From contig JALGQZ010000006.1 of assembly GCA_023105745.1 (NCBI GenBank), forward strand, positions 34,551,686 through 34,615,685: a DNA stretch of 64,000 bases, in the 5' to 3' direction. The translations under genes were made by a program, and so were the position numbers. The notes beneath the pieces are model-generated. The model made no database searches. It saw nothing but the letters and a program-made list of their open reading frames with translations, and was not told the origin of the DNA. Positions 34,324 to 44,630 of the stretch are shown here, in pieces (position 1 is the first letter of the stretch; the number at the start of each line of letters is the position of its first letter). Source of the stretch: Austropuccinia psidii. Lineage: Eukaryota > Basidiomycota > Pucciniomycetes > Pucciniales > Sphaerophragmiaceae.

Positions 34324-36187
34324 TGTAAAATTTGTCTATGAAACTTTTAATAATATTATATTTAATCAATAGTACTATCAATATTCATATGAAATATAAG
34401 AATAAAATTCTTAAAACCAAAGTTAAAGATTTAATTAATTATTTCTTTTACTTGTTATACAGTACTAGTGATTATAACAGTAAGAAGTAATTGTCTACAA
34501 GAACCAATTACAAGAAGTATTAAGAGCTTCTTTATTAAAAAAACAAAATTATGTTAATATATAATTATCTTCAACAAGAATAATTATAAATACCATTCTT
34601 GAAGAAAACTGTTACCAGAGAAAAAGTATAAAAATTAATAATAAACCACTCACTAATACTACAATGAACCTAGAAAGAGTTTGCTAGAGAGATTTGACGG
34701 ATAATTGTGGATTTAAATGATCAAAAGATGATTTATAACAGTGTTAATACAATATATAGTTTATTTCCATTATTTCACGTCTTTCTGATTGATTTTGAAA
34801 GAATTTAAACACTTACTAAAAGTTTTAACTAATACTTACTTGTTGGTAACAAAGATATCATTTAAAAATAAGATAATTTGGGAAAAAAAGCAAGAGGAGG
34901 CCTTTTTTAAGTCAAAAACACCTCACAGGGGCATGCCATGGAGAAAACTGAAAAACAAGTGAGTGATAAAACAGTAATCCTTTTTGGATTAATAATTGCA
35001 TCTTCTGTTGTCATGTAAGATTATCATCATTACTTAATAAATGCTTTTATGTGACTACCAACCAAATATGGTTGAGAATAAAAGGAGTAACAACTGTAAA
35101 TCTTCTTTTATTTCCAAATGAAAATTGACTTCCAAAATTTATCAATTTTATTTGAAATTTCCTCCCAGGTTTTATTTTCTGTGAATTTTTGTAGATTTGG
35201 TATTTCATGTGAAATCATCAAAAATGGATTGTAAGTAAAACTTTTCATTTTACTTATGAAACCATGATTTTTTTGGTTTCTTTCTGAGTAATACCATTCT
35301 CCATTGGTACTTAAGGCTGCAGAAAGACTCATTGTGAACTGTATTTTTAATGAATTTTTGGCTGGTTGCTATGTGGTAAATCAATGGATACTAGTCCAAA
35401 AAGGGTTTTAATTACTATTTTAAGTTTTATCCATGGTAAATCATTAAGAATTGACATGGTTACAGGATTCTAAGATGCTCTTTACCTCTTTTTCATGTCA
35501 AAATAGTAGCTTATTTGCAATTTTCTTATGATTCAATAAGATTTTAAATTTGTAACTAGGTTCCCAACAGTTTTTAGTATACTAATTGGGCCATGATAAG
35601 CCATAGATTGAATCTTTAGAGCTATCCATCCCTCAGAGGCCTCAGAAGTTGGGTACCCCAGCTCTCTTTCATCTCTTTCGTCCCCTCTAGCTATTTTCAC
35701 ATCAAAAAATAGAAATTCAGGCTTCAAGACTGATATCCACTATGAATGTATCAAAACTGTATGTAACAATACCATTATATTAAGTGCCACAAACAATAAT
35801 AACACTATTCTTAGTGTATATGTAACATAGGATGTCCCACATTCCCATTATTATGGTGTAAAATTGGGAAACACAAAAATCTTCACAATTCTTTTATGTG
35901 GCATTGATGATGTGGTATTGAAGTATTTTCAATATTACCACCTCATAGAGCTGATTTAGGCTTATTCACTCTTCAAAGCTACCCTAGGTGAAATTTTATG
36001 GAGAATCCAAATCTGGCCTTAAATCCATGTATTTACTTACTCAAGAAGATGTTATGCATCTTTCCTGAATCTAAAAATGATGAATTTTGAATATATGCAT
36101 GACTTATGTGTTATGCATAGTTCAAAAAGTATTCTTTAAGATAATTGTGCCCTATTTGAGTATGCAAAATATACCTCAAGGCTCACA
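34324..36187 (-). repeat. 5' LTR of Gy1-1
   Basis: It starts TGTAAAATTTGTCTATGAAAC and ends CCTCAAGGCTCACA, 1864 bp. It is collinear with 14136-16029 but clearly diverged (compare the two ends), which marks an old insertion. The base following is TSD TTAAT. Confidence 0.88.
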
Positions 36188-36625
36188 TTAATGTTATTAT
36201 CAAAATTGAGTAGTGATATAATCCTAGTATTGAAAAATGATTCTTGAAGAATTAATATGAATATCAAGTTCCATACTCTTATCAATAGTATTCATATGAA
36301 ACATATAATCATTATCAAAAATAAGACACTCAAAAAAGAAAAAAGAGAAATCCTTTTATATTCTTATTCAAATAAAATAAAATAGTAGTCATTGATAGGT
36401 CCTATCCAAAGACTAATGATAATTCTCCTCTTTCTGTTAAAACCACAAATGTTATCTTATTTTGTAATTTTCCATAGGCTGGCTATTAAATATTGTTTTG
36501 AGGGGAACCTAACACACCTAAGAACCCATGGTTTTTGGACAGTTCTGAAATTCAAAAAAGACTTATGAAATTTCTCCCTCAGGTTACTTGCTTAATTCAT
36601 CCCACAGAATGAAGTTGTTCTGTTG
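36188..36625 (+). repeat. LTR-D copy 2, third segment
   Basis: It continues LTR-D after Gy1-1: GTTATTATC, GAGTAGTGATATAATCC, then TTATCTTATTTTGTAATTTTCC, a segment with GGGGAACCTAACACACCTAA, and AATTCATCCCACAG near the end. These follow the complement of 52893-53350 in LTR-D copy 1. The end at about 36625 is approximate, because the terminal TTCCCACA seen in copy 1 has decayed. Confidence 0.75.
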
Positions 36626-36629
36626 TCTT

Positions 36630-37681
36630 CATAAGTCAAATTTCTCATAATATTTCTATCTGAAGATCTCTTTTTATCTCCCTTATTCCCTCATATTCTT
36701 CATCTATCTCATTGGCAATATATTCATTTTATTCTATTGTGGGGTCAGCTTTGATTTCATTTTTGCCTTAAGTCAGTTTATCATTTCTTTTTTTTGAATT
36801 TGACCATATTATGGAAGTAGTCTGAACTCTTTCCTCATTTAAATTTGAATGTAAATTTTCATTGAAACTTGCATTTTTTTTCACAATTACTTTTTTATAT
36901 TTTATTCTTACTATCCTGTAAGCCCTGAATTTCCTTTTGTAACCTAGAAATATTCCTAATTGACTTGTCTGGTTGGATTTCCAATTTTTTTTCATTTTTT
37001 AAACAGCAAATCACAGCTCTGAAACCAAATACTTGAATGTTTTGTATTTTTGAGGTGGTTTTAGTCCAAATATTTTTAGGTTTGCGGTTGTTCCTTGAAA
37101 TGGTTGGAAGTAGATTGGAGATAAATAGAGAAGTTTTGATTTCCTCTTCACAATAGCAATGAGGTAAGTTACTTCTATTTCTTAGGAAGTGTGATTTTTC
37201 TAGTATTGTATGGTTAGCTCTTTCAACAAATCTGTTGGGTTCTGGTGTTTCAGTTTTTGAAAAGACATGAATAAAGCCATCTGTTTCTGCAAGATTTTTT
37301 AATTCATTGGCTTGAAATTCTCCTCCTTTTGCATAGACCAATTTCTTCAGGTTGCTATCTTGCATGTTTTCCTTGTTTCTCTTCATTGTTAGGAAATTGG
37401 GCAAGAATTCACTCTTCTTTTCTGGAAATATTAATTTTTTTTTCTTGAGACTTGATCAACAATTGTAAGAAAATCCTGATATCCCCAATCAAACTGGGGG
37501 TGTTAGGTTTGATGACGTCAATTTGTATGCAATTAAATGGTAATTTGGTAGTTCCAAAATCATTATTGAACAGTTTCCTTTTCCTTTTGTTAGTTTCACA
37601 AATGACACAATGGAAGTCTTCCCTTCCTAAATTTAATAGGTTTTTTATCTTGGTACTGGGGGTCCAAGTTAATTGTGCCAT
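36630..37681 (-). pseudogene. Ty1/copia integrase remnant
   Basis: Frames at 37409-37681, 36895-37404 and 36768-36995 read a copia-type integrase. A zinc-finger part has FHCVICETNKRKRKLFN. The first catalytic Asp lies in FNCIQIDVIKPN. The core has KLVYAKGGEFQANELKNLAE (usually a D..GGEF motif, here the aspartate position reads A in YAKGGEF), the Glu region reads RFVERANHTILEKSHFLRNR, and a C-terminal part has NIQVFGFRAVI. RT and RNase H, which follow integrase in copia elements, are missing: LTR-D copy 2 begins instead. It is decayed by stops and frame changes. Confidence 0.8.
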
Positions 37682-37689
37682 ATTGAACC

Positions 37690-38130
37690 TGGCTGAAAGG
37701 TCAGTGATAGTAAAAAGGCAGGGATTTTGTAGTTAACATACATAAGGTTTTTTTTTATTTTACTGCTGATTATTATTTCATTTCTGGATCTTAGGGATAA
37801 TTTTTTCTTATTGATGTAATTCAAATTTTTGCTTCAATAATTCAAGCATTCTCAGTAGCTTCCATTTCAGCTTAGGTAAATTCCTAAATTTGTCATGTTG
37901 TAGTTTCTTGTTGATGAAAATGATTTCCACAGTAACTATTCCTTCTGAAAGAGGATTAGTTTTTAATTTCCTGTGGTCACTGTTAAGGAGGTAGCTTTTG
38001 GTTTTTGATTAAAGAGCTTGGTAGTGTTGAACATATGGTGAGTAGCACCACAACCAACTAAAAGTGAGTTCTTGTTTTTTCGATTATCTTGTGTTTTGGA
38101 TAGGTGAGCAGATCAATTGCAGACTTTTTC
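37690..38130 (-). pseudogene. copia aspartic protease remnant
   Basis: On the minus strand near 38030-38080 a segment reads LLVGCGATHHMFNTTKLFNQ. Copia proteases have D in the first position of DCGATHHM; here it is glycine, so the active site is lost. The remainder of the interval, leading to the integrase frame, is interrupted by stops. It lies between the gag and integrase frames, as expected in copia order. Confidence 0.7.
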
Positions 38131-38131
38131 T

Positions 38132-38622
38132 TCATATCTTTATTTGATGATTGATGAATTTGTTGTTATGTTTTCTGTTTTTACAAAAGTAAACAATTCT
38201 GTGAACCTCATAAACATGGGTAATTGAGCAATTATCAGGTTTAGTGTTAGATAATTTTCTGCCTTTGTAGAGACTAGTATAAGCTTGTAGTCTAGTAAGG
38301 ATGATATCAGGGCTTTCAATAGGTTCTTTGTTGAAATTCCGACTATCAAAAAACTGATTTAATTCACGATCTCCTCCAAGCTTACCCAGTAAGGAGAAGA
38401 ATAGTAGATAATTTGGAACCTTGAACTTAATTGATTCTAGTTCCATTTTCATTTTTTGACAGTCATAAATGTAGTTTTTCAATTTTCCACCTAGATTCTT
38501 CCTCTGTTCACTGCATTTTTTGAGGCGAATTTTTCAATGATTTCGTTCCAAAGAAGATAGAAATCAGAAAAGGTTTCTTCATTTACCACCTCACAGGAGA
38601 ATTTTCCAACCACTGTTGTCAT
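38132..38622 (-). pseudogene. copia gag remnant (UBN2-type)
   Basis: The start is probably ATG at 38622, reading MTTVVGKFSCEVVNEETFSD and then FYLLWNEIIEKFASKNA. After a frame change it continues with KNYIYDCQKMKMELESIKFK, PNYLLFFSLLGKLGGDRELN and SPDIILTRLQAYTSLYKGRK, and a ruined zinc knuckle (VYFCKNRKHNNKF, first and last cysteines lost). The pattern is that of copia Gag proteins with a UBN2 domain. Two overlapping frames at 38132-38482 and 38140-38349 reflect a frameshift. Confidence 0.75.
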
Positions 38623-39899
38623 TATGATATTTATTTTCAGGTAGTTTCTTGTCACACATATCTAGTAGATCTCCAGATCTAAGGTTTACTTTAATTTGTA
38701 AACTACAGTGACCAAAGTTAGTCTCATGGAGGTGTCTTTCTTGTAGTTTTTATTTTCTTTCATTTTATAGGACATATTGATACAATCCACCTTTTTTGAT
38801 TTATAGCATATCAAGACTGTAAATACAAAAAGTGTTCCAAAATTAAAGAGAAGTACAATGAGGTATTTTTAATACCTTAGAGGTAGACTGCTCTAGATAT
38901 TGTTACTAATAAACAATAAAAACTTGACAGCAGGTGTAGAAGTTTGCTATGACTAAAAACAGGCTTAACAAGTAATTGAGATATCTGAGTTGATCAGAAA
39001 AGACAAATAGATGAGAACTATTCACTCTCGTTGCTAAAAGTTAATCAGGCTCATTTTGGCCAATTGTTTGGCAATTCCCAGTACAGTTTGTCCCACAAAG
39101 ATGAATGAGAAGACCGCAAATTCTTTCATTAAAAAGCTTTAAGAAATCAGAGTTCAGATTTGAACCAAGACAAGATCTTATCACAAGAATATCTCACCCA
39201 TTCTAGAATGATAGCAGCATGATTTTTTTAATTATTCTTCAAGGACATGGGTTTGATCAGAAGCAAAAGCTTACCTGTTGTAATGAGAAATGTCGACAGC
39301 ATAACGTGACGTTTGTAAAGCCTTTTTGATTATAAAAAAGGAATCCTGAATTGGTTGCATTCGAAGTCAACTTGGCATAGAATTGCAGACACCTACCCAA
39401 AGTGAGGAGTAATAATTTCAAGGCTCTGTATATAATCAAATTCTTTGACTGCATAGTGAAAGACAATGTATTCAAGCCACATTTAAATTTCATAAGAATT
39501 CTGAATGGGATAAGCTCAATAACCTTTTTTGGTTAAAGAATGTAAACTTTGAAATGGTGCTTTCTCTTTGTATTATTTGTAATTTTTGTTTGAAATACTT
39601 TTGTGTATTGTTTATCCTACATATTTTACTAAAACTCACTGTAATCTCTAGTAACTGAATAGACAGTACTTTATTATAGCTAAGGACATGGAAATATATT
39701 TCTATAGAATAAAATAGATAAGTAAACTTCGTCGTTGTCGTTGTTTTCTCATCATTTTATACTTATCATTGTTAGTATTTCAATAGAACTAGAATTCCAG
39801 GTTGGCTTTTACCACTTACAGCCCGCATGTTCTATATATTTTAATTACACTAAGCTTACATATATGCAAAAATTGAGAGAATGTAAAATATCTAATGAA
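38623..39899. other. no recognised gene; probably copia 5' flank and decayed repeat
   Basis: One 78-codon open frame (39257-39493, minus) shows no domain. The copia 5' LTR would be expected here, but I cannot find an LTR pair because the 3' side is deleted. Confidence 0.45.
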
Positions 39900-40520
39900 A
39901 ATCTAATTTAAAATGCTTGAAAACACAATGATTATGGTACTTTCATCAGATGCAGGTCCTATCCCACCAAATAACACACCAGATACATTTTTTGCTATTG
40001 AGAGCCACATAAAACTGCACATGGGAATATAAATGAGTTTGAAAATGAACTCCAACAATTTTGAGAGATTGTGCTTGTGATTCATTCATTGTGATAGCGA
40101 ATGCAAGTGTAATTTGGAACTGATTATATCTGCTGAAGGAGATTCCAAAGTCCATGTCATCCTCCCAGGTGAGCATAATTTAAGTAATAAATACCTGATT
40201 CTATTTTATTGGTCTATTCATCATTTTTCATTTTAACACATTTATTTTTATTTTCCCCACCAATAAGTGCATATCATGTTTAAGCTTGTTGATAGAAGCA
40301 GGGGAAACTCAGGTTTAAGGTTCATGTTGTGGGAGTGAAATACTGGGGTATTAATCTCATTGAATACTCCTTCTGGAACTAATTGTGGGCTTTAAGTAAT
40401 CTGATCTATGAATTTTTTAGGTATTATTACTTCAGGAATCTCATTTATCTTTAATATAGCAGAATTTAAAGATGATAAAATCCCTCTTTCTTCATAGTAG
40501 CCAAACATATAACCCAGATT
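39900..40520 (-). pseudogene. Pif1/Helitron-type helicase C-terminal remnant
   Basis: Reading the minus strand from 40520: YEERGILSSLNSAILKINEI, a decayed TYYSADS-like segment, LKPEFPLLLSTSLNMI, then FQITLAFAITMNESQAQSLK, VGVHFQTHLYSHVQFYVALN and a tail with ESTIIIVFSSIL. This is the order at the end of Pif1-family helicases as found in Helitron transposons, where the penultimate motif is usually TINKSQGQT, followed by PVFSHGQLYVALSR. The substitutions (NES for NKS, AQS for GQT, loss of the ALSR arginine) and frame breaks make it inactive. The Rep domain and Helitron ends were not found, so it may be a fragment of a Helitron or of a helicase gene. Confidence 0.75.
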
Positions 40521-40662
40521 TCCACTGTTCACAACGCCTTGATGATTCTTTTATAAAGATCATTGAATTCTTTCAAACACCTTAACTTTTGAAGTAATGA
40601 AGAAATGGTTGACACCTTGAAAACTCATTCCTCCACCATATTTTTTTTGTTAGCACCATTCT

Positions 40663-41092
40663 GTCACAATGCTGTCTGCCAGACCTCAGCAAAGGCAACT
40701 CTTGCCAAAAAGGCTATTAAACCAGTTGAAAGACCGGTTAATACTGGCAAGCTGTAGATCACATTCCCCCAGGTTTAGAGCACTGCATCCCAAAGTGCAT
40801 GTAACTGATGGTATTACCCATGTCACCCTCATGGAGTTACAATAGTCACAACAAGAGCCTACAAGGAACCCCCAAGGGGCGGAACCCTTGTACGCCAATG
40901 GAGCGGAAAACCCAGCGATTTCTGGATGTTTGATTGAGACCACCTCTTGTCTCCAACCAGAATCAAACCCATGATGTTGGTAACCGGTTTATTGTCACAA
41001 TGCTGTCTGCCAGACCTCAGCAAAGGGCACGTTTTTCAAAAAGGCTATCAAACCCGTTGCAAGACCAGTTAATACTGGAAAGCTGTAGATCA
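40663..41092. mobile_element. TRIM-like element: two 100-bp direct repeats flanking 231 bp, TSD CATTC
   Basis: The repeats are 40663-40761 and 40993-41092. Both start TGTCACAATGCTGTCTGCCA and end GCTGTAGATCA, so each has TG...CA ends like a short LTR. CATTC stands before the first (40658-40662) and after the second (41093-41097). The internal part contains CCAGAATCAAACCC (40959-40972), the complement of a pol III B-box-like GGTTTGATTCTGG. No coding capacity. A weakness: the first repeat is also followed by CATTC, so a tandem duplication is an alternative. Confidence 0.5.
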
Positions 41093-41128
41093 CATTCCAC
41101 CATGTGACACATGCCCTACATCCAATAT

Positions 41129-43032
41129 TGTAGGATTTGACTATGAAACTGATGATAATATTACTATTAATCAACAGTACTATGTCTGTTCTTATGAAAT
41201 ATAATAATAAAATATTATTATAACCACAATTAAATAATTAAAGAGTTATTTCTTTCACTTGTTAAACACTACTAGTGATCTTAACAGTGAGCAGTAATTG
41301 TCTACAAGAATCAATTACAAGAAGAGTTTAATAATCAAAACTTCTTTCTTGAAATAATAAAATTATTTTAATATATAATTATCTTTTGCAAGAATAATTA
41401 TAAACATAATTCTTGAAGAAAACTAATTTTAGAGAAAAACTTTGAGAATTAAAGATAAATTACTCACTTATACTCCAAAGAGCTTATTGAAAGATATAAG
41501 TAGAGAAATTTGACGTAGAATTGTGGATTTAAGGGATCAAAATGATTTATAGCAGGATTACAACGGTATATAGTTGGATTCTATGATTTCACGTCTTTAT
41601 GATTTATTCTGAAAGAATTAAAACACTTAAGAATAGTTTAACTAATACTTGTTGGTAACAATGATATAAATGGATAATAAGATGATTTGATGAGGAAAAA
41701 ACAGCAATAGGAGGCCTCTTTTAAGTCAAGAACAGATCACAGAGGCATTCCATGGAGCAAACTGAAAAGCCAGTGAGTGAGAAAGCAACAAACCCTTTGG
41801 GATTATTGATTGCATCATCTGTTGTCACATAAGATTAACATCATTACTTGATTGATGCTTTTACATGACTACCAACCCCAATATGGTTAATAATACAAGG
41901 AGTAACATCTGTAAATCTTCTTTTACCCCAAAATAATCATTTATTTCTCAAATTTATCAATGTTATTGGAAATTCCATCTCAGGTTGTAATTACTGTGAA
42001 TTTTTGAAGATTCAGTGTTTCACGTAGAATAGTCAACAATGGACTGTAAGTAAAACTTTTAATTTTACTAGTAAAACCATGATTCCTTTTGTTTATACCA
42101 TTGATAATAAAGGTTTCCATTGGTCCTGCAAGTTTCAGAGAGATTCAACAAGAATTGTATTTTGAATGAATTTTTGAAGTTTTTACCTCATTTCTACATA
42201 GAATTGCAAATATCAGTGTTTAACTGGTTGTTATGAGATAAGCCAATTGATACAAGTCCAAAAAGGGTTTTAATTAATCTTTTGGGGGCTGTCCATGGAA
42301 ATTAATTAAGAATTGACATTGTTACAAGAGTCTAGGTTGCTCTTTACCTCCTTGGCATGTCAAAATAGCAGCTTATTTGCTATTTTCTTATGATATAATG
42401 AAGTTTTGAAATGGTAACCAAGCTTCCAAAAGGTTTTAGTTAACTGATTGGTCCATGATCAGCCATGGATCCAAGATTTAGAGCTTTCCATGCCTCAGAG
42501 GCCTCAGAAGTTGGGTACCCTGGCTCTATTTGATGTCTTTTGTCCCCCTTGACTATTTTTTATGTCAAAATAGAAATTCAGGCTTAAAGTGAGATATCCA
42601 CTTTGGGTGTACCAAAAGTGCATGTAGGAATACCCTAATACTAAGTGCTACAAAAATGCATAACACTATTCTTTGTGTATATGTAACATGGGATTTCTCA
42701 CATTCCCATTATTTGTGTGTGAAATTGAGAAAAACAAAAATTTTCACAGATCTTTTATGTGGTATTTAAGTATTTCCCATATTACCACCTCAAAGAGTTA
42801 ATTTGAGCTTATTCACTCTATGGAGCTACCCTAGGTGAAGTTTGGTGTAAAATCCAAATCTGGCCTTAAATTCATGGATCTACTTACTCAGTAAAACGTT
42901 ATCCATCTTTTCTGAAATCAAAAATGACAAATTTTGAATATATGCATGACTTAAGGGTTATGCATAGTTCAGAATTTGTTTTTAAGGTAATTGTGGCGTA
43001 TTTGGGTATGTAAAATATACCTCAATGCTCAC
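41129..43032 (-). repeat. Gy1-type LTR, minus orientation
   Basis: It begins TGTAGGATTTGACTATGAAAC and ends near AATGCTCA at 43032, about 1.9 kb, collinear with the Gy1-1 LTRs. No internal sequence of its own orientation follows; instead it meets the plus-oriented LTR stub of Gy1-2. No TSD is visible: AATAT stands before it, and the sequence after it belongs to the stub. Confidence 0.8.
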
Positions 43033-43082
43033 CACTGATTAATAGTAACATTATCATCAGCTTCATAGAAAAATCTTCCATT

Positions 43083-43100
43083 TGGGGGCCTGGCCATGTT
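43083..43100 (+). other. candidate primer-binding site of Gy1-2
   Basis: The sequence TGGGGGCCTGGCCATG starts two bases after the LTR end, as in Gy2-1. It is shared by three elements of this window. Confidence 0.6.
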
Positions 43101-43466
43101 TTTTGAACCTTGTACACTTAATTAATATATTTTTAAGCTCTAAAATATATTGATTTAATAATGTTTTTTCTTTAAATTTAAAGTTAAAATTATTTTTATT
43201 TTTGAAATTGTCTTTAAAATCTTTTTCATTGAGGAATTCAGTTTAATTTTATAATGTTTTTACACGTGGCTTTTTCACATCCAAAAACTTAAAAATTATT
43301 CTTTGAGTTACTCTGAATCAATTTTGAATAAAATCTTAAATTTTCCTTTTTTTTCCTTTGAAAAGAATCCTTTTTTTTCTATTAAAAAATAAAAACTTGT
43401 AAAAAATCTCAAAAATATTTCAAAAGTATAGAAAATAATTTTTCTTTGATCAATTATTTTCTCTAG

Positions 43467-43625
43467 TGTCTTCAATCAAATACATTTCATCTGGTAATAA
43501 GCTCAGTAAGAGATATATTTCCAGTCCAGAGTCTCAAGAAGCAAAATCTGAATATGGGATTGAAGTGAAAATTGCTAAAAGAGGCACTTTATTCAAAGCA
43601 GAAATAGCCAAAAAACCACCAAAGG
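43467..43625 (+). other. Gy1-2 leader exon with splice-like borders
   Basis: After TTATTTTCTCTAG (3' splice site) an open segment without ATG reads SSIKYISSGNKLSKRYISSP and VKIAKRGTLFKAEIAKKPPK. It ends at CCAAAG followed by GTGTGTG (5' splice site). An AG at ACATTAG precedes AATGGTGCATACC, the start of Gag. The segment is conserved in Gy1-1. Not proven to be transcribed. Confidence 0.5.
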
Positions 43626-43672
43626 TGTGTGTTTTCTGTCTTTATTCTTTATTTTCACTTAAATTGACATTA

Positions 43673-44390
43673 GAATGGTGCATACCAGAAATGGAGGCAA
43701 CTATTCAGTCCAACCAGATGGATCTGGACAAGGCAGAGGCAAGACCAGGGCCAGATATGGCAAGTCTTCCTCATGAAAGACATGTCTGGAGGATTCCATA
43801 GCTGCCCCCCATTCCCCGAATTCTGTACCAGCAAACTTTGATTTGAACTCTGAGCCTGAACTGGTTCAACGTAATCTTTTAAGGGATGAACCATTTCCAA
43901 GTGGCAGCCATAGAAATATATCAGTCCCAGTACAAAACCTGGTACGGAGAAGCCAAGGAAGAGGAGTGGGAAATATGCCCAAGCCTTTGTCAGGGGGCCA
44001 TGAACTCCTACTTACAAATCAACAGCATTCTGGGTCAGGAGAAAAACATATAACTCTGAGGAGGATGGAACCCATTTTATTGCAAAGATAAGGTTAAAAG
44101 TATAAAGAATTTGTTGAAAAAACAAAGTCTTTTATCCATAGACCAGAAGAAGGAGTTGGAAATGACCCCAGCTTTGGAGAAGGAAGGCCCAATGGCTTCT
44201 AAAAGCTCCAAACCAGCTCTAGAAATGTCCAAAGACAAGCCCAAAGGACCTCAGAAGAAGCATAAAGGTCCCAAGAACCATCATGGAAAGGGCAAAGGCA
44301 AAGGCAATTGGAACAGACCTTACCCACAGGGGTACACAATTCTAAAATTGGAACCCTCAGAAGTGGACAGTATTTTCAATATGGCCAGAA
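43673..44390 (+). pseudogene. Gy1-2 Gag, N-terminal part
   Basis: It starts at the ATG of AATGGTGCATACC (MVHTRNGG, about 43677), then SEPELVQRNLLRDE (43846), IYQSQYKTWYGEAKEEEWEI (about 43915), and basic repeats KGPQKKHKGPKNHHGKGKGK and NWNRPYPQGYTILKLEPSEV. It ends at FNMAR where a 235-bp insertion cuts it. Several frame changes. The conserved segments align with 27279-27740 and with Gy1-1. Confidence 0.75.
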
Positions 44391-44625
44391 TGACAGAGTT
44401 AGTTTTGGTCTCTCAACCTTAATACATGAATACCAAGCACTGAGGGACTTGAACCCTCATCATCAACATTCATGAGCAAAGCTCTTACCAATTGAGCTGA
44501 GTGCTTATTGCGGATGAGTGATTAGTGAAGAAGCCATGCCTGCTTTGAGTATGTATTAGCCCTTCCTAATCATGGTGCATCAGTTGTGAAAGCATGCTTA
44601 AGAGCATCTATAACATGATCCAACA
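44391..44625. mobile_element. 235-bp insertion in gag with TSD CAGAA and a tRNA-like core
   Basis: CAGAA lies at 44386-44390 and 44626-44630. The insert starts TGACAGAGTTAG and ends GATCCAACA, so it has TG...CA ends. Gy1-1 lacks it: there the corresponding sequence runs straight from ATGTCCAGGA to CTCTTATGG. It has no open frame of note. The size, termini and 5-bp TSD suit a tiny solo LTR or TRIM; the tRNA-like core suits a SINE. I cannot decide between them. Confidence 0.7.
44435..44506 (-). tRNA. tRNA-like sequence or tRNA pseudogene within the insertion
   Basis: On the minus strand 72 nt fold partly as a tRNA. A 7-bp acceptor stem AAGCACT/AGTGCTT is perfect. The D arm GCTC-AATTGGTAA-GAGC has the conserved GG. 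The T arm GAGGG-TTCAAGT-CCCTC is perfect and includes the B-box GGTTCAAGTCC. The anticodon stem is poor (TTGCT against GTTGA, one mismatch and three G-T pairs), with loop CATGAAT and nominal anticodon TGA (Ser). A serine tRNA should have a long variable arm, which is absent, so this is probably a pseudogene or a tRNA-derived repeat. Confidence 0.5.
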
Positions 44626-44630
44626 CAGAA

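Larger units (their letters stand above)
14136..36187 (-). mobile_element. Gy1-1: full-length but decayed Ty3/gypsy element, itself interrupted
   Basis: It has LTRs at 14136-16029 and 34324-36187. The element is flanked by TTAAT at 14131-14135 and 36188-36192, and the flanks join to a continuous LTR-D sequence. Without the nested LTR-B/Gy2 insertion (19522-31571) it would be about 10 kb. In coding order (right to left on the minus strand): 5' LTR, primer-binding site, leader exon, Gag, protease, RT, RNase H, integrase, chromodomain remnant, polypurine tract, 3' LTR. The two LTRs differ visibly in most lines, so it is older than Gy2-1, as the nesting requires. All frames are broken. Confidence 0.9.

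Noticed and set aside
36188..36625. Copia 3' LTR next to the copia remnant
   Set aside because: The sequence matches LTR-D copy 1 and rejoins with 14135 once Gy1-1 is removed, so it belongs to LTR-D and not to the copia element.
44435..44506. Functional serine tRNA gene
   Set aside because: The anticodon stem pairs badly and the long variable arm of serine tRNAs is absent; kept only as tRNA-like.
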